Shown piece by piece: positions 36,783 to 45,000 of a stretch of 64,000 bases of DNA (position 1 is its first letter; each line of letters starts with the position of its first letter). Origin of the DNA: Chthonomonadales bacterium (GTDB taxonomy: Bacteria > Armatimonadota > Chthonomonadetes > Chthonomonadales > CAJBBX01); NCBI GenBank assembly GCA_027459625.1, contig DAIDHP010000003.1:206852-270851 (forward strand). The letters run 5' to 3'. A program made the position numbers and the translations under genes. The notes beneath the pieces were generated by a model that worked only from the letters and a program-made list of their open reading frames with translations, ran no database searches and was not told the DNA's origin.

Positions 36783-37487
36783 TTACAATACCCGGCACAG
36801 CGACGTCCCGCTTATCGAATTCATCCATTCCATGAAGATATCGGCGCAATATTTGGTCATCTCATGCCTTAGTGGCGCCTCACGCCAAACGAGGTTTTCC
36901 GTTAATTGCTGCAACGCGTAACGGGAGGCTCGGGCGTGCCTTAGAGGAAGGATGGCATCCTCGGTGCCGTTGATAAGAAGGATGGGCAAGGATCTCAACG
37001 CGGGACTTTCGGGGATTTCTGGTAAATACTCGGGAATCACTCTGCTGCAAAAGCTCGCAACGCCTGCGATTCGTTCGGGATAGGAAATTGCGGCGGTTAA
37101 CGCGATGGTGGCGCCCTGGCTAAACCCAGCCAGATAAACGTTACGAGCATCGCCTGTGAGAGCGGGAATCTTTTCTATGTAGGATAGCAACGCGAGTTGG
37201 CTTTCCTCGGCTTCGCACGGATCGTCAACGGGACCGTTCGGCGTGAACTCGACGCTGCACCACGCATATGCATTGTTGTGAATTTCCAACGGGGCGCGAA
37301 CGGAGACCACGCGCAAGGTTTTCAGTGAGAGAAGCCATTCAGGGTAAATGGTTTCGTTTTCCCGATATCCGTGAAGCCAGATTAGGATGGGTGGGTCGTT
37401 ATGCGGTGGATCCAAGGAAGAGAGTTCTATCGTTTTTAGAGTAATGTTTGAGTTCCAGCGTTTATCGAATGATCTCGGTGCGTTCAT
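36783..37487 (-). CDS. Alpha/beta hydrolase, phospholipase/carboxylesterase family
   Basis: 234 residues, cytoplasmic. The serine-hydrolase elbow is 'LAGFSQGATIALTAA' (nucleophile Ser in G-F-S-Q-G), the acid is in 'LLINGTEDAILPL' and the His in 'APLRHEMTKY', the triad of the acyl-protein thioesterase/YpfH-like carboxylesterase family. 'PPILIWLHGYRENETIYPEW' near the N-terminus contributes the oxyanion hole. The gene begins about 75 nt after the aconitase stop, separated by a hairpin, and is followed 7 nt later by the HAD phosphatase, so the two form an operon. Substrate unknown, probably short-chain esters. Confidence 0.9.
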   Translation of the reverse strand: MNAPRSFDKRWNSNITLKTIELSSLDPPHNDPPILIWLHGYRENETIYPEWLLSLKTLRVVSVRAPLEIHNNAYAWCSVEFTPNGPVDDPCEAEESQLALLSYIEKIPALTGDARNVYLAGFSQGATIALTAAISYPERIAGVASFCSRVIPEYLPEIPESPALRSLPILLINGTEDAILPLRHARASRYALQQLTENLVWREAPLRHEMTKYCADIFMEWMNSISGTSLCRVL

Positions 37488-37522
37488 GCGTGAGAGAAAA
37501 ACCCCCTCGATTATGGCGGTTT

Positions 37523-37552
37523 GAAGCGAAGGAGGAAATCCTCCTTCACTTC
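37523..37552. terminator. Hairpin between aconitase and the esterase gene
   Basis: GAAGCGAAGGAGGA (37523-37536) and 37539-37552 pair over 14 positions with one mismatch and a two-base turn. There is no U-tract on the minus strand, so it could be a processing or stability hairpin after aconitase as much as a terminator. Confidence 0.45.
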
Positions 37553-37563
37553 GTTTGAAATGG

Positions 37564-39498
37564 TTAGGCGGAATGATGCTTCACCGTGTAATTCAGCAAT
37601 CCACCTGCGAGAATGATCTGTGTCTCTCTCGGGGTTAGATTGTGTTTGGCTTGGATCGTGGAGCCCTTGGTTTTGTTTTTGATCGTAATCATGCTGCTGG
37701 TCACCTGTTCACGAATGTTCTCCATGACTAGCTCGTCGCCTTGATCAATGGAGTCGTAATCGCTCTCGTTCACAAACACCAATGGAAGTATCCCGAAGTT
37801 AATCAGGTTCGCTCGATGGATGCGGGCGAAGGATTTCACCAGCACCGCCTTTATACCGAGATACATGGGAGCCAAGGCGGCATGCTCACGGCTCGATCCC
37901 TGACCATAATTCGCCGCTCCCACGATAAATCCGCCTCCCGCCTCCTGTGCGCGTTTTGCGAATGTTGGATCCACTCTCTCGTAAACATATTGGCTGATCG
38001 CTGGAATATTCGATCGCAGAGGGAGAATTTTGGAACCCGCAGGAAGAATGTGATCGGTGGAGATATTGTCGCCGACCTTAAGAAGCACCGTTCCTTCGAA
38101 ACTCGCCGCAGGCTCATGCGCGCGAGGAAGCGGTTTGATATTCGGTCCGCGGATGATTTCCGTCTCGGTGTTCGGGGGCGACGGAGGGATGATTAGGCTG
38201 TCATTGATGGAGTAGGAATCCGGTTCGTCTATCTTCCTATAGGCGATTCCCATCTTCTCCAAGTCACGTGGATCCGTGATGCATCCCGTCAAGGCGCATG
38301 CCACGCAGGTCTCCGGACTCGCAAGGTAGACCTGAGCGTCCATAGTGCCCGATCTCCCCTCGAAGTTCCGGTTGAAGGATCGGATGGATACCCCGCCGGT
38401 GGGAGGAGCCTGCCCCATCCCGATACAGGGACCGCACGCGGATTCCAGTATTCGGGCGCCGCCGCGGATCAAATCCGCAAGCGCACCGCTTCTGGCAATC
38501 GTTTCGAACACCTGCGCCGAGCCAGGCGTAACGGTCATGGATACGATTGGATTGACCGTGTGATCATGAAGCACATAAGCGGCGGTTCCGAGATCATGGA
38601 AGGAGGAGTTGGTGCAGCTTCCGATGCACACTTGAACGACGGGTTTCCCCGCAATATCCTTGACTTTGACGACTTTGTCTGGGCTGTGGGGCTGTGCTAT
38701 CATCGGTTCAAGTTGGTTCAGATCGATTTCAATGATTTCATCATACGTTGCATCCGGATCAGCTTTCAGCTCTGTCCAGGCCTCCTCTCGTTTTTGCGCT
38801 CTGAGGAATTCACGTGTGCGAGCGTCAGACGGGAAGAGGGATGTTGTGGCCCCCAGTTCCGCACCCATGTTCGTGATCGTGAACCGGTCTGCGACTGCAA
38901 GAGCTTCCACTCCCTCCCCGCAATACTCGAAAATGCGTCCCACGCCACCCTTCACGGTTTGACGTCGCAATATCTCAAGGATAATATCCTTGCCGCTCAC
39001 CCATGGATGAAGTTTACCGATGAGTTTGACGCCAACCACCTTCGGCATGATCATATTGAAGGGGCCGCCTGCCATCGCCACAGCCACGTCCAGTCCTCCG
39101 GCTCCAATGGCGATCATTCCCAATCCGCCGCATGTGGGGGTGTGGCTGTCCGAGCCCAACATGGTCTGACCGGGAACGGCGAAACGCTCCCTGTGCACTT
39201 GATGGCAGATGCCATTTCCGGGTCTGGAAAAATAGAGCCCGAATTTCGCCGCCACGGATTGCAGGAAGCGGTGGTCATCCGCGTTCTCAAAACTATTTTG
39301 CAGCATGTTGTGATCAACGTAGCTTACGGAGAGCTTGGTTCTCACCCTTGGCACTCCCATCGCCTCGAACTGAAGGTACGCCATGGTACCCGTGGCGTCT
39401 TGAGTGAGGGTTTGGTCAATGCGAATTCCAATCTCCTCCCCCGGAATCATCTCACCGTTGACAAGATGATTCTTCAGGATTTTTTGCGTTAGGTTCAT
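37564..39498 (-). CDS. acnA: Aconitate hydratase
   Basis: 644 residues. The iron-sulfur cysteines are in 'CIGSCTNSS' and 'SACGPCIGMGQAPP'; 'GSDSHTPTCGGLGM' is the first aconitase signature, and the C-terminal swivel domain holds 'IVGAANYGQGSSREHAALAP', the substrate-binding Ser-Arg. At 644 residues it is the short bacterial type with mitochondrial-like order rather than the 890-residue AcnA, an isoform found in many anaerobes and deep-branching phyla. It isomerises citrate and isocitrate in the TCA cycle. LeuC-like isopropylmalate isomerases are split into two subunits, so a fused 644-residue protein favours aconitase. Its upstream region has an inverted repeat. Confidence 0.95.
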   Translation of the reverse strand: MNLTQKILKNHLVNGEMIPGEEIGIRIDQTLTQDATGTMAYLQFEAMGVPRVRTKLSVSYVDHNMLQNSFENADDHRFLQSVAAKFGLYFSRPGNGICHQVHRERFAVPGQTMLGSDSHTPTCGGLGMIAIGAGGLDVAVAMAGGPFNMIMPKVVGVKLIGKLHPWVSGKDIILEILRRQTVKGGVGRIFEYCGEGVEALAVADRFTITNMGAELGATTSLFPSDARTREFLRAQKREEAWTELKADPDATYDEIIEIDLNQLEPMIAQPHSPDKVVKVKDIAGKPVVQVCIGSCTNSSFHDLGTAAYVLHDHTVNPIVSMTVTPGSAQVFETIARSGALADLIRGGARILESACGPCIGMGQAPPTGGVSIRSFNRNFEGRSGTMDAQVYLASPETCVACALTGCITDPRDLEKMGIAYRKIDEPDSYSINDSLIIPPSPPNTETEIIRGPNIKPLPRAHEPAASFEGTVLLKVGDNISTDHILPAGSKILPLRSNIPAISQYVYERVDPTFAKRAQEAGGGFIVGAANYGQGSSREHAALAPMYLGIKAVLVKSFARIHRANLINFGILPLVFVNESDYDSIDQGDELVMENIREQVTSSMITIKNKTKGSTIQAKHNLTPRETQIILAGGLLNYTVKHHSA

Positions 39499-39565
39499 CC
39501 CCGATATTGCTCCTTCCTCATGCTAAGTTTCGTTATGTTTGCGATATGCCTGATCAAAGATTGAA

Positions 39566-39582
39566 ATATTCGATGCGAATAT
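39566..39582. promoter_or_regulatory. Inverted repeat upstream of aconitase
   Basis: ATATTCG and CGAATAT flank a 3-nt centre, 68-84 nt before the acnA start. Size and symmetry suit a dimeric regulator's operator. The remainder of 39499-39712 shows no gene and no clear promoter. Confidence 0.35.
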
Positions 39583-39712
39583 CATTGCACATTCTTTATT
39601 TTACCGCTTGAGGGCTTAAGGAATTGCAATTACAAGTATTCGATTGTTTAATTAATCTCATTCGGATGGAAAATGATCACCATGCACGATATTAATAACC
39701 CACGAAAATGGA

Positions 39713-39744
39713 AAGCGCCGGATGCATCATTGCATTCGGCGCTT
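39713..39744 (-). terminator. Terminator downstream of tRNA-Leu
   Basis: AAGCGCCG(G/A)ATGCA arms at 39713-39726 and 39731-39744 form a 14-bp stem with one wobble, then TTCCATTTTC on the minus strand, 6 nt beyond the tRNA 3' end. Confidence 0.75.
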
Positions 39745-39750
39745 AGTCAA

Positions 39751-39834
39751 TGCCCAGGAGAGGAGTTGAACCTCCAAGCCCTTGCGAGCACTAGAACCTG
39801 AATCTAGCGTGTTTGCCATTTCACCACCTGGGCA
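39751..39834 (-). tRNA. tRNA-Leu (anticodon CAG)
   Basis: 84 nt that fold as a class II tRNA on the minus strand: the acceptor stem TGCCCAG pairs with CTGGGCA, the anticodon stem CTAGA/TCTAG encloses the loop TTCAGGT (anticodon CAG, reading CUG), and a variable arm (TGCTCGCAAGGGC) precedes the T arm GGAGGTTCAACTCC. The CCA end is not encoded. Transcribed from the promoter on the minus strand within 39851-39886. Confidence 0.95.
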
Positions 39835-39850
39835 TATCAGGTGCATTTCA

Positions 39851-39886
39851 TTGATAGATTATACAGTGTCTGGTATAATGAGTCAA
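39851..39886. promoter_or_regulatory. Symmetric, face-to-face bidirectional promoter (tRNA-Leu and pfkB operon)
   Basis: Plus strand: TTGATA (39851-39856), 17 nt, TATAAT (39874-39879). Minus strand: TTGACT (39881-39886), 17 nt, TATAAT (39858-39863). Each -10 box lies in the other's spacer, so the two promoters share one 36-bp near-palindrome. The minus promoter starts tRNA-Leu; the plus one would give a 160-nt leader to the pfkB gene. Confidence 0.75.
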
Positions 39887-40044
39887 GTATGGCATGCAGA
39901 TTTTCGATGAGGAGATTAAGTGGATTCGCTGCGCATATCGAGCCTGCCACGGTTAATGAGTGCGCCGAAATCACAATCGCATCAAATGCAAATTGAGACA
40001 ATGCTGAGTTTTATCGCCGTCTCTCGAATGAAGAAGGAATATCG

Positions 40045-40995
40045 GTGATCCTGACCGTAACGCCCAATCCATGCGTCGATCGTATCTATTCCGCGCCCGG
40101 CTTTCGGTCGGGGGGAATCCATCGAGTCAGCAAACCATTGGTGCGAGCGGGAGGGAAAGGGATAAACGTGGCGAGGACCTTGCATCTCTTAGGCGGTGAG
40201 GTGCATGCAACCGGTTTCCTAGGCGGATTGAACGGCGAGTATATACGGGGCGAATTGCGAAATGAGGGAATTGGAGACTTTTTTCTGACCGTTCAGGAAG
40301 AGACCCGCAGTAAGATCGCCATTACGGACACCCGCACCGGGGAGGAGACGGAGATCAACGAGCCCGGTCCGATGATTACCGAGGAGCAGGACAAGTTTCT
40401 AAGACATCTTGACAGTTTGGTTAGGAGATACGGATACTCCTATGTGGCGTTTTGCGGGAGCCTTCCCAGAGGCGCGAACAACGATTTTTATTTTCGATGC
40501 GTGGAGTTGGTGCAATCCATAGGCGTAAAATGCGCTGTGGATACTAGTGGCGAGGCATTGAAGCGTAGCATTGAGGCGAAACCGTGGATAGTGAAGCCGA
40601 ACAGGGCTGAGCTTTCCGAGATCGTGAAAGCGAAAATCGAGTCCTACGATGATATCATGAAGCAATGTCATGCTATACTTGATTCCGGAGTAGGTAATAT
40701 CGTGGTAACATTAGGATCGTGTGGAGCCGTCTATATTAACGGATTTGGAGCGTGGAGTGCATCGCCGCCCATGGTGCCCGTGGCGCATTCCTTGGGCTCA
40801 GGGGATGCTTTTCTATCAGGATTGTTGCGGGGTTTTGAGATGAACCTCGACCCTCATGATTCCTTGAAATTAGCGATGGCCACGGCCGCGTTGCACATCC
40901 AGGGGGCGCTTCCAGACGAGTATGCGAAGCAAAAAATATCGGAACTCGAGACCAATGTGACAGTTGGCAAGTTATGCGTCGGGGGCGGAGTGTAA
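40045..40995 (+). CDS. PfkB family 1-phosphofructokinase/hexose kinase
   Basis: 316 residues from a GTG with AAGGA 6 nt upstream. 'LTVTPNPCVDRIY' opens the protein, 'VRAGGKGINVARTLHLLGG' is PfkB signature 1 and 'SLGSGDAFLSGLLRGFE' signature 2 with the catalytic Asp in GSGDAF. The TPNPxxDR opening is typical of 1-phosphofructokinase (FruK), tagatose-6-phosphate kinase (LacC) and Pfk-2. It phosphorylates a sugar phosphate with ATP in the cytoplasm; which isomer cannot be told. Nineteen bases before the tatB-like gene, so it heads an odd operon with protein-export genes. Confidence 0.88.
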   Translation: MILTVTPNPCVDRIYSAPGFRSGGIHRVSKPLVRAGGKGINVARTLHLLGGEVHATGFLGGLNGEYIRGELRNEGIGDFFLTVQEETRSKIAITDTRTGEETEINEPGPMITEEQDKFLRHLDSLVRRYGYSYVAFCGSLPRGANNDFYFRCVELVQSIGVKCAVDTSGEALKRSIEAKPWIVKPNRAELSEIVKAKIESYDDIMKQCHAILDSGVGNIVVTLGSCGAVYINGFGAWSASPPMVPVAHSLGSGDAFLSGLLRGFEMNLDPHDSLKLAMATAALHIQGALPDEYAKQKISELETNVTVGKLCVGGGV

Positions 40996-41014
40996 GGTGT
41001 TTGGAAATCTATTA

Positions 41015-41473
41015 ATGATTGATAGCATTGGGCAATGGGGGTTTGTATTGGTAATCGCCCTCATCATATTCGGCCCAAAAAAAATGCCGGAACTTGGAAG
41101 GCAAATCGGAACCTTCCTGAGGGATATGAATAAGGTGAAGAATGATCTCCTCGGGCAGATTCACTCTGAGATCGATAACGTTTCGGATACGGTATCCTAT
41201 TCGGAACCTACGCCAAGCTATCGAACAACCTATCCTCAGATAACCTCCGCAAGCGCAACCGACACCATGGACGATATGACCGATTACACCATTGTTGGAG
41301 TGACTCCGAAGGAACAGAACGAAGAAAAATTGAAAGAAGAGTATCAACCCGCTTATCCGGGATATTCACCGGATGATCCTGCGAAAAGCCCGGCGGTTGA
41401 GCCATTGGCGCAAACGAAGGATCCGGAACCTGAAAAAACCGAAACGGAGATTAAAGGAGAAAATCATGTTTAA
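41015..41473 (+). CDS. tatB: Twin-arginine translocase subunit, TatB-like
   Basis: 152 residues from the ATG at 41015 (a longer frame from 40964 would overlap pfkB and hide the membrane helix). One N-terminal helix (about residues 6-21) is followed at once by 'FGPKKMPELGRQIGTFLRDMNKVKNDL', the FGP hinge and amphipathic helix of TatA/TatB. The long polar tail of about 100 residues, rich in Pro, Glu and Thr, is nearer to TatB than TatA. TatB binds signal peptides with TatC; tatC is not in the window. The stop codon overlaps tatA by 8 nt. The window's own Tat substrates include two Gfo/Idh proteins and DUF362. Confidence 0.85.
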   Translation: MIDSIGQWGFVLVIALIIFGPKKMPELGRQIGTFLRDMNKVKNDLLGQIHSEIDNVSDTVSYSEPTPSYRTTYPQITSASATDTMDDMTDYTIVGVTPKEQNEEKLKEEYQPAYPGYSPDDPAKSPAVEPLAQTKDPEPEKTETEIKGENHV

Positions 41474-41678
41474 TACATTGGCTATGATCGAAGGCCCCAC
41501 CGGGTGGGTGATCATCGGGGTCATCGTTCTGCTTCTTTTTGGAGGAAGCAAGATACCTGAGATGATGAAAGGCCTTGGCACAGGAATGAAGGAGTTTAAG
41601 AAAGGCTTGAAAGAGGAGGAGGAACCTCCGAAAAAGGAGTTGACCGAGGGCGAGAAGGATTCGACGAAAAAGGAGTGA
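41466..41678 (+). CDS. tatA: Twin-arginine translocase subunit TatA
   Basis: 70 residues from the ATG at 41466 with AAAGGAG upstream; an upstream extension is only the overlapping tatB region read in another frame. The helix 'GWVIIGVIVLLLFGGSKIPEMMKGLGTGMKEFKKGLKE' combines the membrane segment, the FGxxKIPE hinge and amphipathic helix of the pore-forming subunit, followed by a short charged tail. Oligomerises at the inner membrane to pass folded proteins. The 8-nt overlap with tatB predicts coupled translation. Confidence 0.95.
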   Translation: MFNTLAMIEGPTGWVIIGVIVLLLFGGSKIPEMMKGLGTGMKEFKKGLKEEEEPPKKELTEGEKDSTKKE

Positions 41679-41735
41679 TTTCAGGTTCCCGATCATTCCG
41701 TCAGCCTATTTTTCAGTTCTTAGAGGAGATAGAAT

Positions 41736-41975
41736 TTGAATATTATCAGCATATTGTTGAGCATCGTGCAAGTTTTATTGGCCCTGGGCTTAATATTTAT
41801 CGTTTCAATTCAAACGACTAAAAGCGAAGGGTTAAGCGGAACTATTGGAGGCCAGGTTACCTCTTCATTCAAGGGAAAGCCGGGATTTGAAGAGCGATTG
41901 AACGATATCACGAAATATTTAGGGATAGGTTTTTTTGTAGTTAGTGTGTTGGTCGCCTTTACCATGAACAGATAA
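41736..41975 (+). CDS. secG: Preprotein translocase subunit SecG
   Basis: 79 residues beginning with TTG (GAGGAGAT upstream). Two transmembrane helices (residues 2-20 and 60-75) flank a loop with 'VSIQTTKSEGLSGTIGGQ', equivalent to the family's 'Q.sKg.gL.g..gg' pattern. SecG stabilises SecYE and aids SecA cycling. 57 nt after tatA, ending before the hairpin 41999-42034; the pfkB-tatB-tatA-secG run is one transcript. Confidence 0.93.
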   Translation: MNIISILLSIVQVLLALGLIFIVSIQTTKSEGLSGTIGGQVTSSFKGKPGFEERLNDITKYLGIGFFVVSVLVAFTMNR

Positions 41976-41998
41976 TCTTTCTCTTTTCACTTCAATAA

Positions 41999-42034
41999 GC
42001 GTTCCGGCTATAGCAAACCATAGCGCCGGAACGC
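41999..42034 (+). terminator. Hairpin after secG
   Basis: GCGTTCCGGC (41999-42008) pairs with GCCGGAACGC (42025-42034), further helped by TAT/ATA, and is followed by ATTTCATTTTC. The next gene starts 25 nt on without a visible ribosome binding site, so the hairpin might also act as an attenuator. Confidence 0.65.
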
Positions 42035-42059
42035 ATTTCATTTTCATACCGCAACGCAC

Positions 42060-45000
42060 ATGCTAAGACAAGCTCATCGAAAAGCGGAATACTCCCTGCT
42101 TTTTTTTGTAACTTTGCTCCTATTATTCGGTTTTACGCTTGTCTTTTTGGCGCGGATAAGATTGGGCGTGCCCTCTAACGCTATTAACATCAACACGACG
42201 ACCTCGGATCAACTCGCCCTCGCGTTCAAAATCGATCCATCTCTCACACGTCGAATCATTGTCGCGCGTGATAAGATTGGAGGATTTGATCGTGTGAACC
42301 AGGTTATCGATATCCCGCTATTATCCGCTGCGGAATGCAGAGTCATCGAATCCATCCTCCGTGCCGACAATATCGATTGGAGAATCGCTCCCCCTTCCGT
42401 CCTAAGACAAGCCCTCTCGCTTTCGACCCCCATCCTCAATCAACTTGTCGCAGAAAGAAACTCCATCCCTCCTTCGGCGGACATTTCACGCGTTAGATTG
42501 CTTACACCGTCCCAATGGATAATGATGCGCAACCTCTTGTATGTTCGCACTCCTTTTCACATATTTTGGAGTTTCCTTTTCGCATCCATACTGTTTCTCT
42601 GTATGCCGTATGTTGTTATCGCTATTTACAAACGATTCAACATGGAGGGGGATCCGTACCTACTGCCTCTTACTTGGTTTTTGTCAGGACTGGGAGTGAT
42701 TCTACTCTTTAGTATCAAGGATCCTTTTCGCGACTCCCCTGCATATCTCCATCAAATTGTAACTCTCTGTGCCGCCATCCTCTTAATGATGCTAGTCAGC
42801 CTGATTTCCACGCCCGCGCGCCGTCGAATGCGCCGTTATGTAAACTGGTGGGGACTAGGTTTTTTTGTTTGCGGCGTTCTTATGAAGGCTTTGGATGGAA
42901 AAACGATAGGGGGGCGCATGGTCATTCACCATTTTCATCCCGCCTCCCTGTTCTTTTTGCTGTTCACTCTATTTTTCGTCTCATACCTTTCATCTCATTC
43001 CGATCTCTATTCGGAGGCGAATCGCCGCTGGCGTAGTCCGAACCCTGTCGGAAAAACCCCCATTGGTTCCTCATTGTTTCGATTTCAACGGGAGGATATC
43101 ACGCCGGCTCTGTTAGGCGCGATCTGTATTCTATTCACTTATGTCACCATGCGTGACATAGTTTCAACCGCCATTATTTGCATTTTGTTTGCGTCCATCT
43201 ATTACCTTGCAACCGGACGATCGGGAATGATAAGCCTGGGTCTCGGACTTTTACTTCTCATAGGCGCGATTGGGTTCCTCGTGCATGCGGGCGACATGCA
43301 GTCGCGTTTGGGAATGTGGTTGCACCCTTGGAGCAATGCGTATGGAAACGGAACTCAATTAGGGCAGGGTTACTGGGCGCTCTCCTCCGGAGGCGTTTTC
43401 GGGACGGGCTTGGGGATGGGCATATCCGATAAAATCCCTCTTGCCAGTACGGACATGATGTTTGCAGCCATAGGAGAGGAATTGGGGCTATGTGGTGCGC
43501 TCGTCATCCTGGCTCTCTTCGCGTTCATCGTTCAAAGAGGTTTGCGCATCGCATTGCACATTCAAAACGATTTTGACAGAATACTCGCGGGAGGATTAAG
43601 CGTTCTTTTATTCAGTCAGGTTTTATTGATTATCGCTGGTGTGACGGGGCTGTTCCCATTGGCGGGATTGAACCTGCCGTTCGTAACATATGGTGCGTCC
43701 GCCCTCTTTCCGGATTTTATCCTCATCGGAATCCTAGTAGGTGTGAGTGTGAAATCGGCATATCAACCCTCCGAGGATTCCCACCCTATCCTTCGGGAGA
43801 CTCATGGCAAATACACGCTTGCGGTTTGGATCGCCTTAATGGGGGTGATTGGCATCGGAAGGCTATGCAGGATACAATTCGTCCGTGCCGATTGGTACTC
43901 CACACGGCAAATAACAACTCCTGACGCCGATGGGATCGTTCGAGCGAAAACGAATCCAAGAATATTAGCCGTGCAAAATAACATCCCGCGAGGCTCCATT
44001 TACGACAGATATGGAAGAGTTCTCGCCACGTCACATCTGGATGAGATCGTAAAGTCTCTTGGGGATGATTTAACCTCCGGTCTATTTTACTATCGAAGAG
44101 GAAGGTATTATCCCGGCGGCGCCGCAATGGTCTTTCCCGTTGGCTGTGTTCGGAATGCTTTCACTCAGAGTTCCGGAGCGGAGAAAAGATATGATCAGGA
44201 GTTGCGTGGATATAATCAGGACACAGACCTAATCCGGCTCTATCGAAGACAAAATCTCCCGGTCTGGTTTTTCGGTGGGTTACCTGCGGGGAATAACGTC
44301 ATTTTAACTTTGGATTCGGCATTGCAGGAGCGTAGTGTTGAAATTCTCCGACGGAACCTTGGCTCTCCGCCCACACTCCATAAGGGGTCCCTCCCAAAGG
44401 TTGCGTTGGTGATGATGGATCCCGCAACCGGGGAGATCGTTGTGTCCTGCTCGTTGCCGGGATACAATCCCAACAGACTATTGGTTCTTTCAGATAAGTG
44501 GAGATCGAATCACACCGAACCAATACCTGCCATTTTGCATTCATTGCTTTACGGATCGGATCAAACTCGATTGGCGCAATTCGAGCCGGGAAACGCCATC
44601 GAGCCGTTTATAGCGAGCGCGGCGTTGCAAAAAGGGATAAATCCCAAATTCCAATGTGATCACACGCTATCGGATTTGACATGGTTGAATGCGGGAGTGA
44701 CTTATCATCTTCGTTCCATTTCCGATATTGCGGGTGCGCCTCCTCATGGACTTATCGGTGTGCAAAGAGCTCTAGCCGTATCCTGCAGGGTGTATTTCGC
44801 CCAACTATCAATCAAGCTGGGAGCGAAGGAGATGCGTCAGATATTGGCCGCCCCGAATGGGTTCGGATTTGAAACCTTGCCTCCGGACAATCGCTTCGCA
44901 TCCAATCTTCCTTTGGCGGCGAACGGGATGGGGTTGACGAGAGTGTCGCCCCTGGAAATGGTGGACGCCATCGCAGCAATAGCAAATAAGGGCGTGCGCA

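Noticed and set aside
38560..39492. 310-codon plus-strand frame opposite aconitase
   Set aside because: Shadow of the aconitase codon pattern; rich in His, Arg and Ser with no domain.
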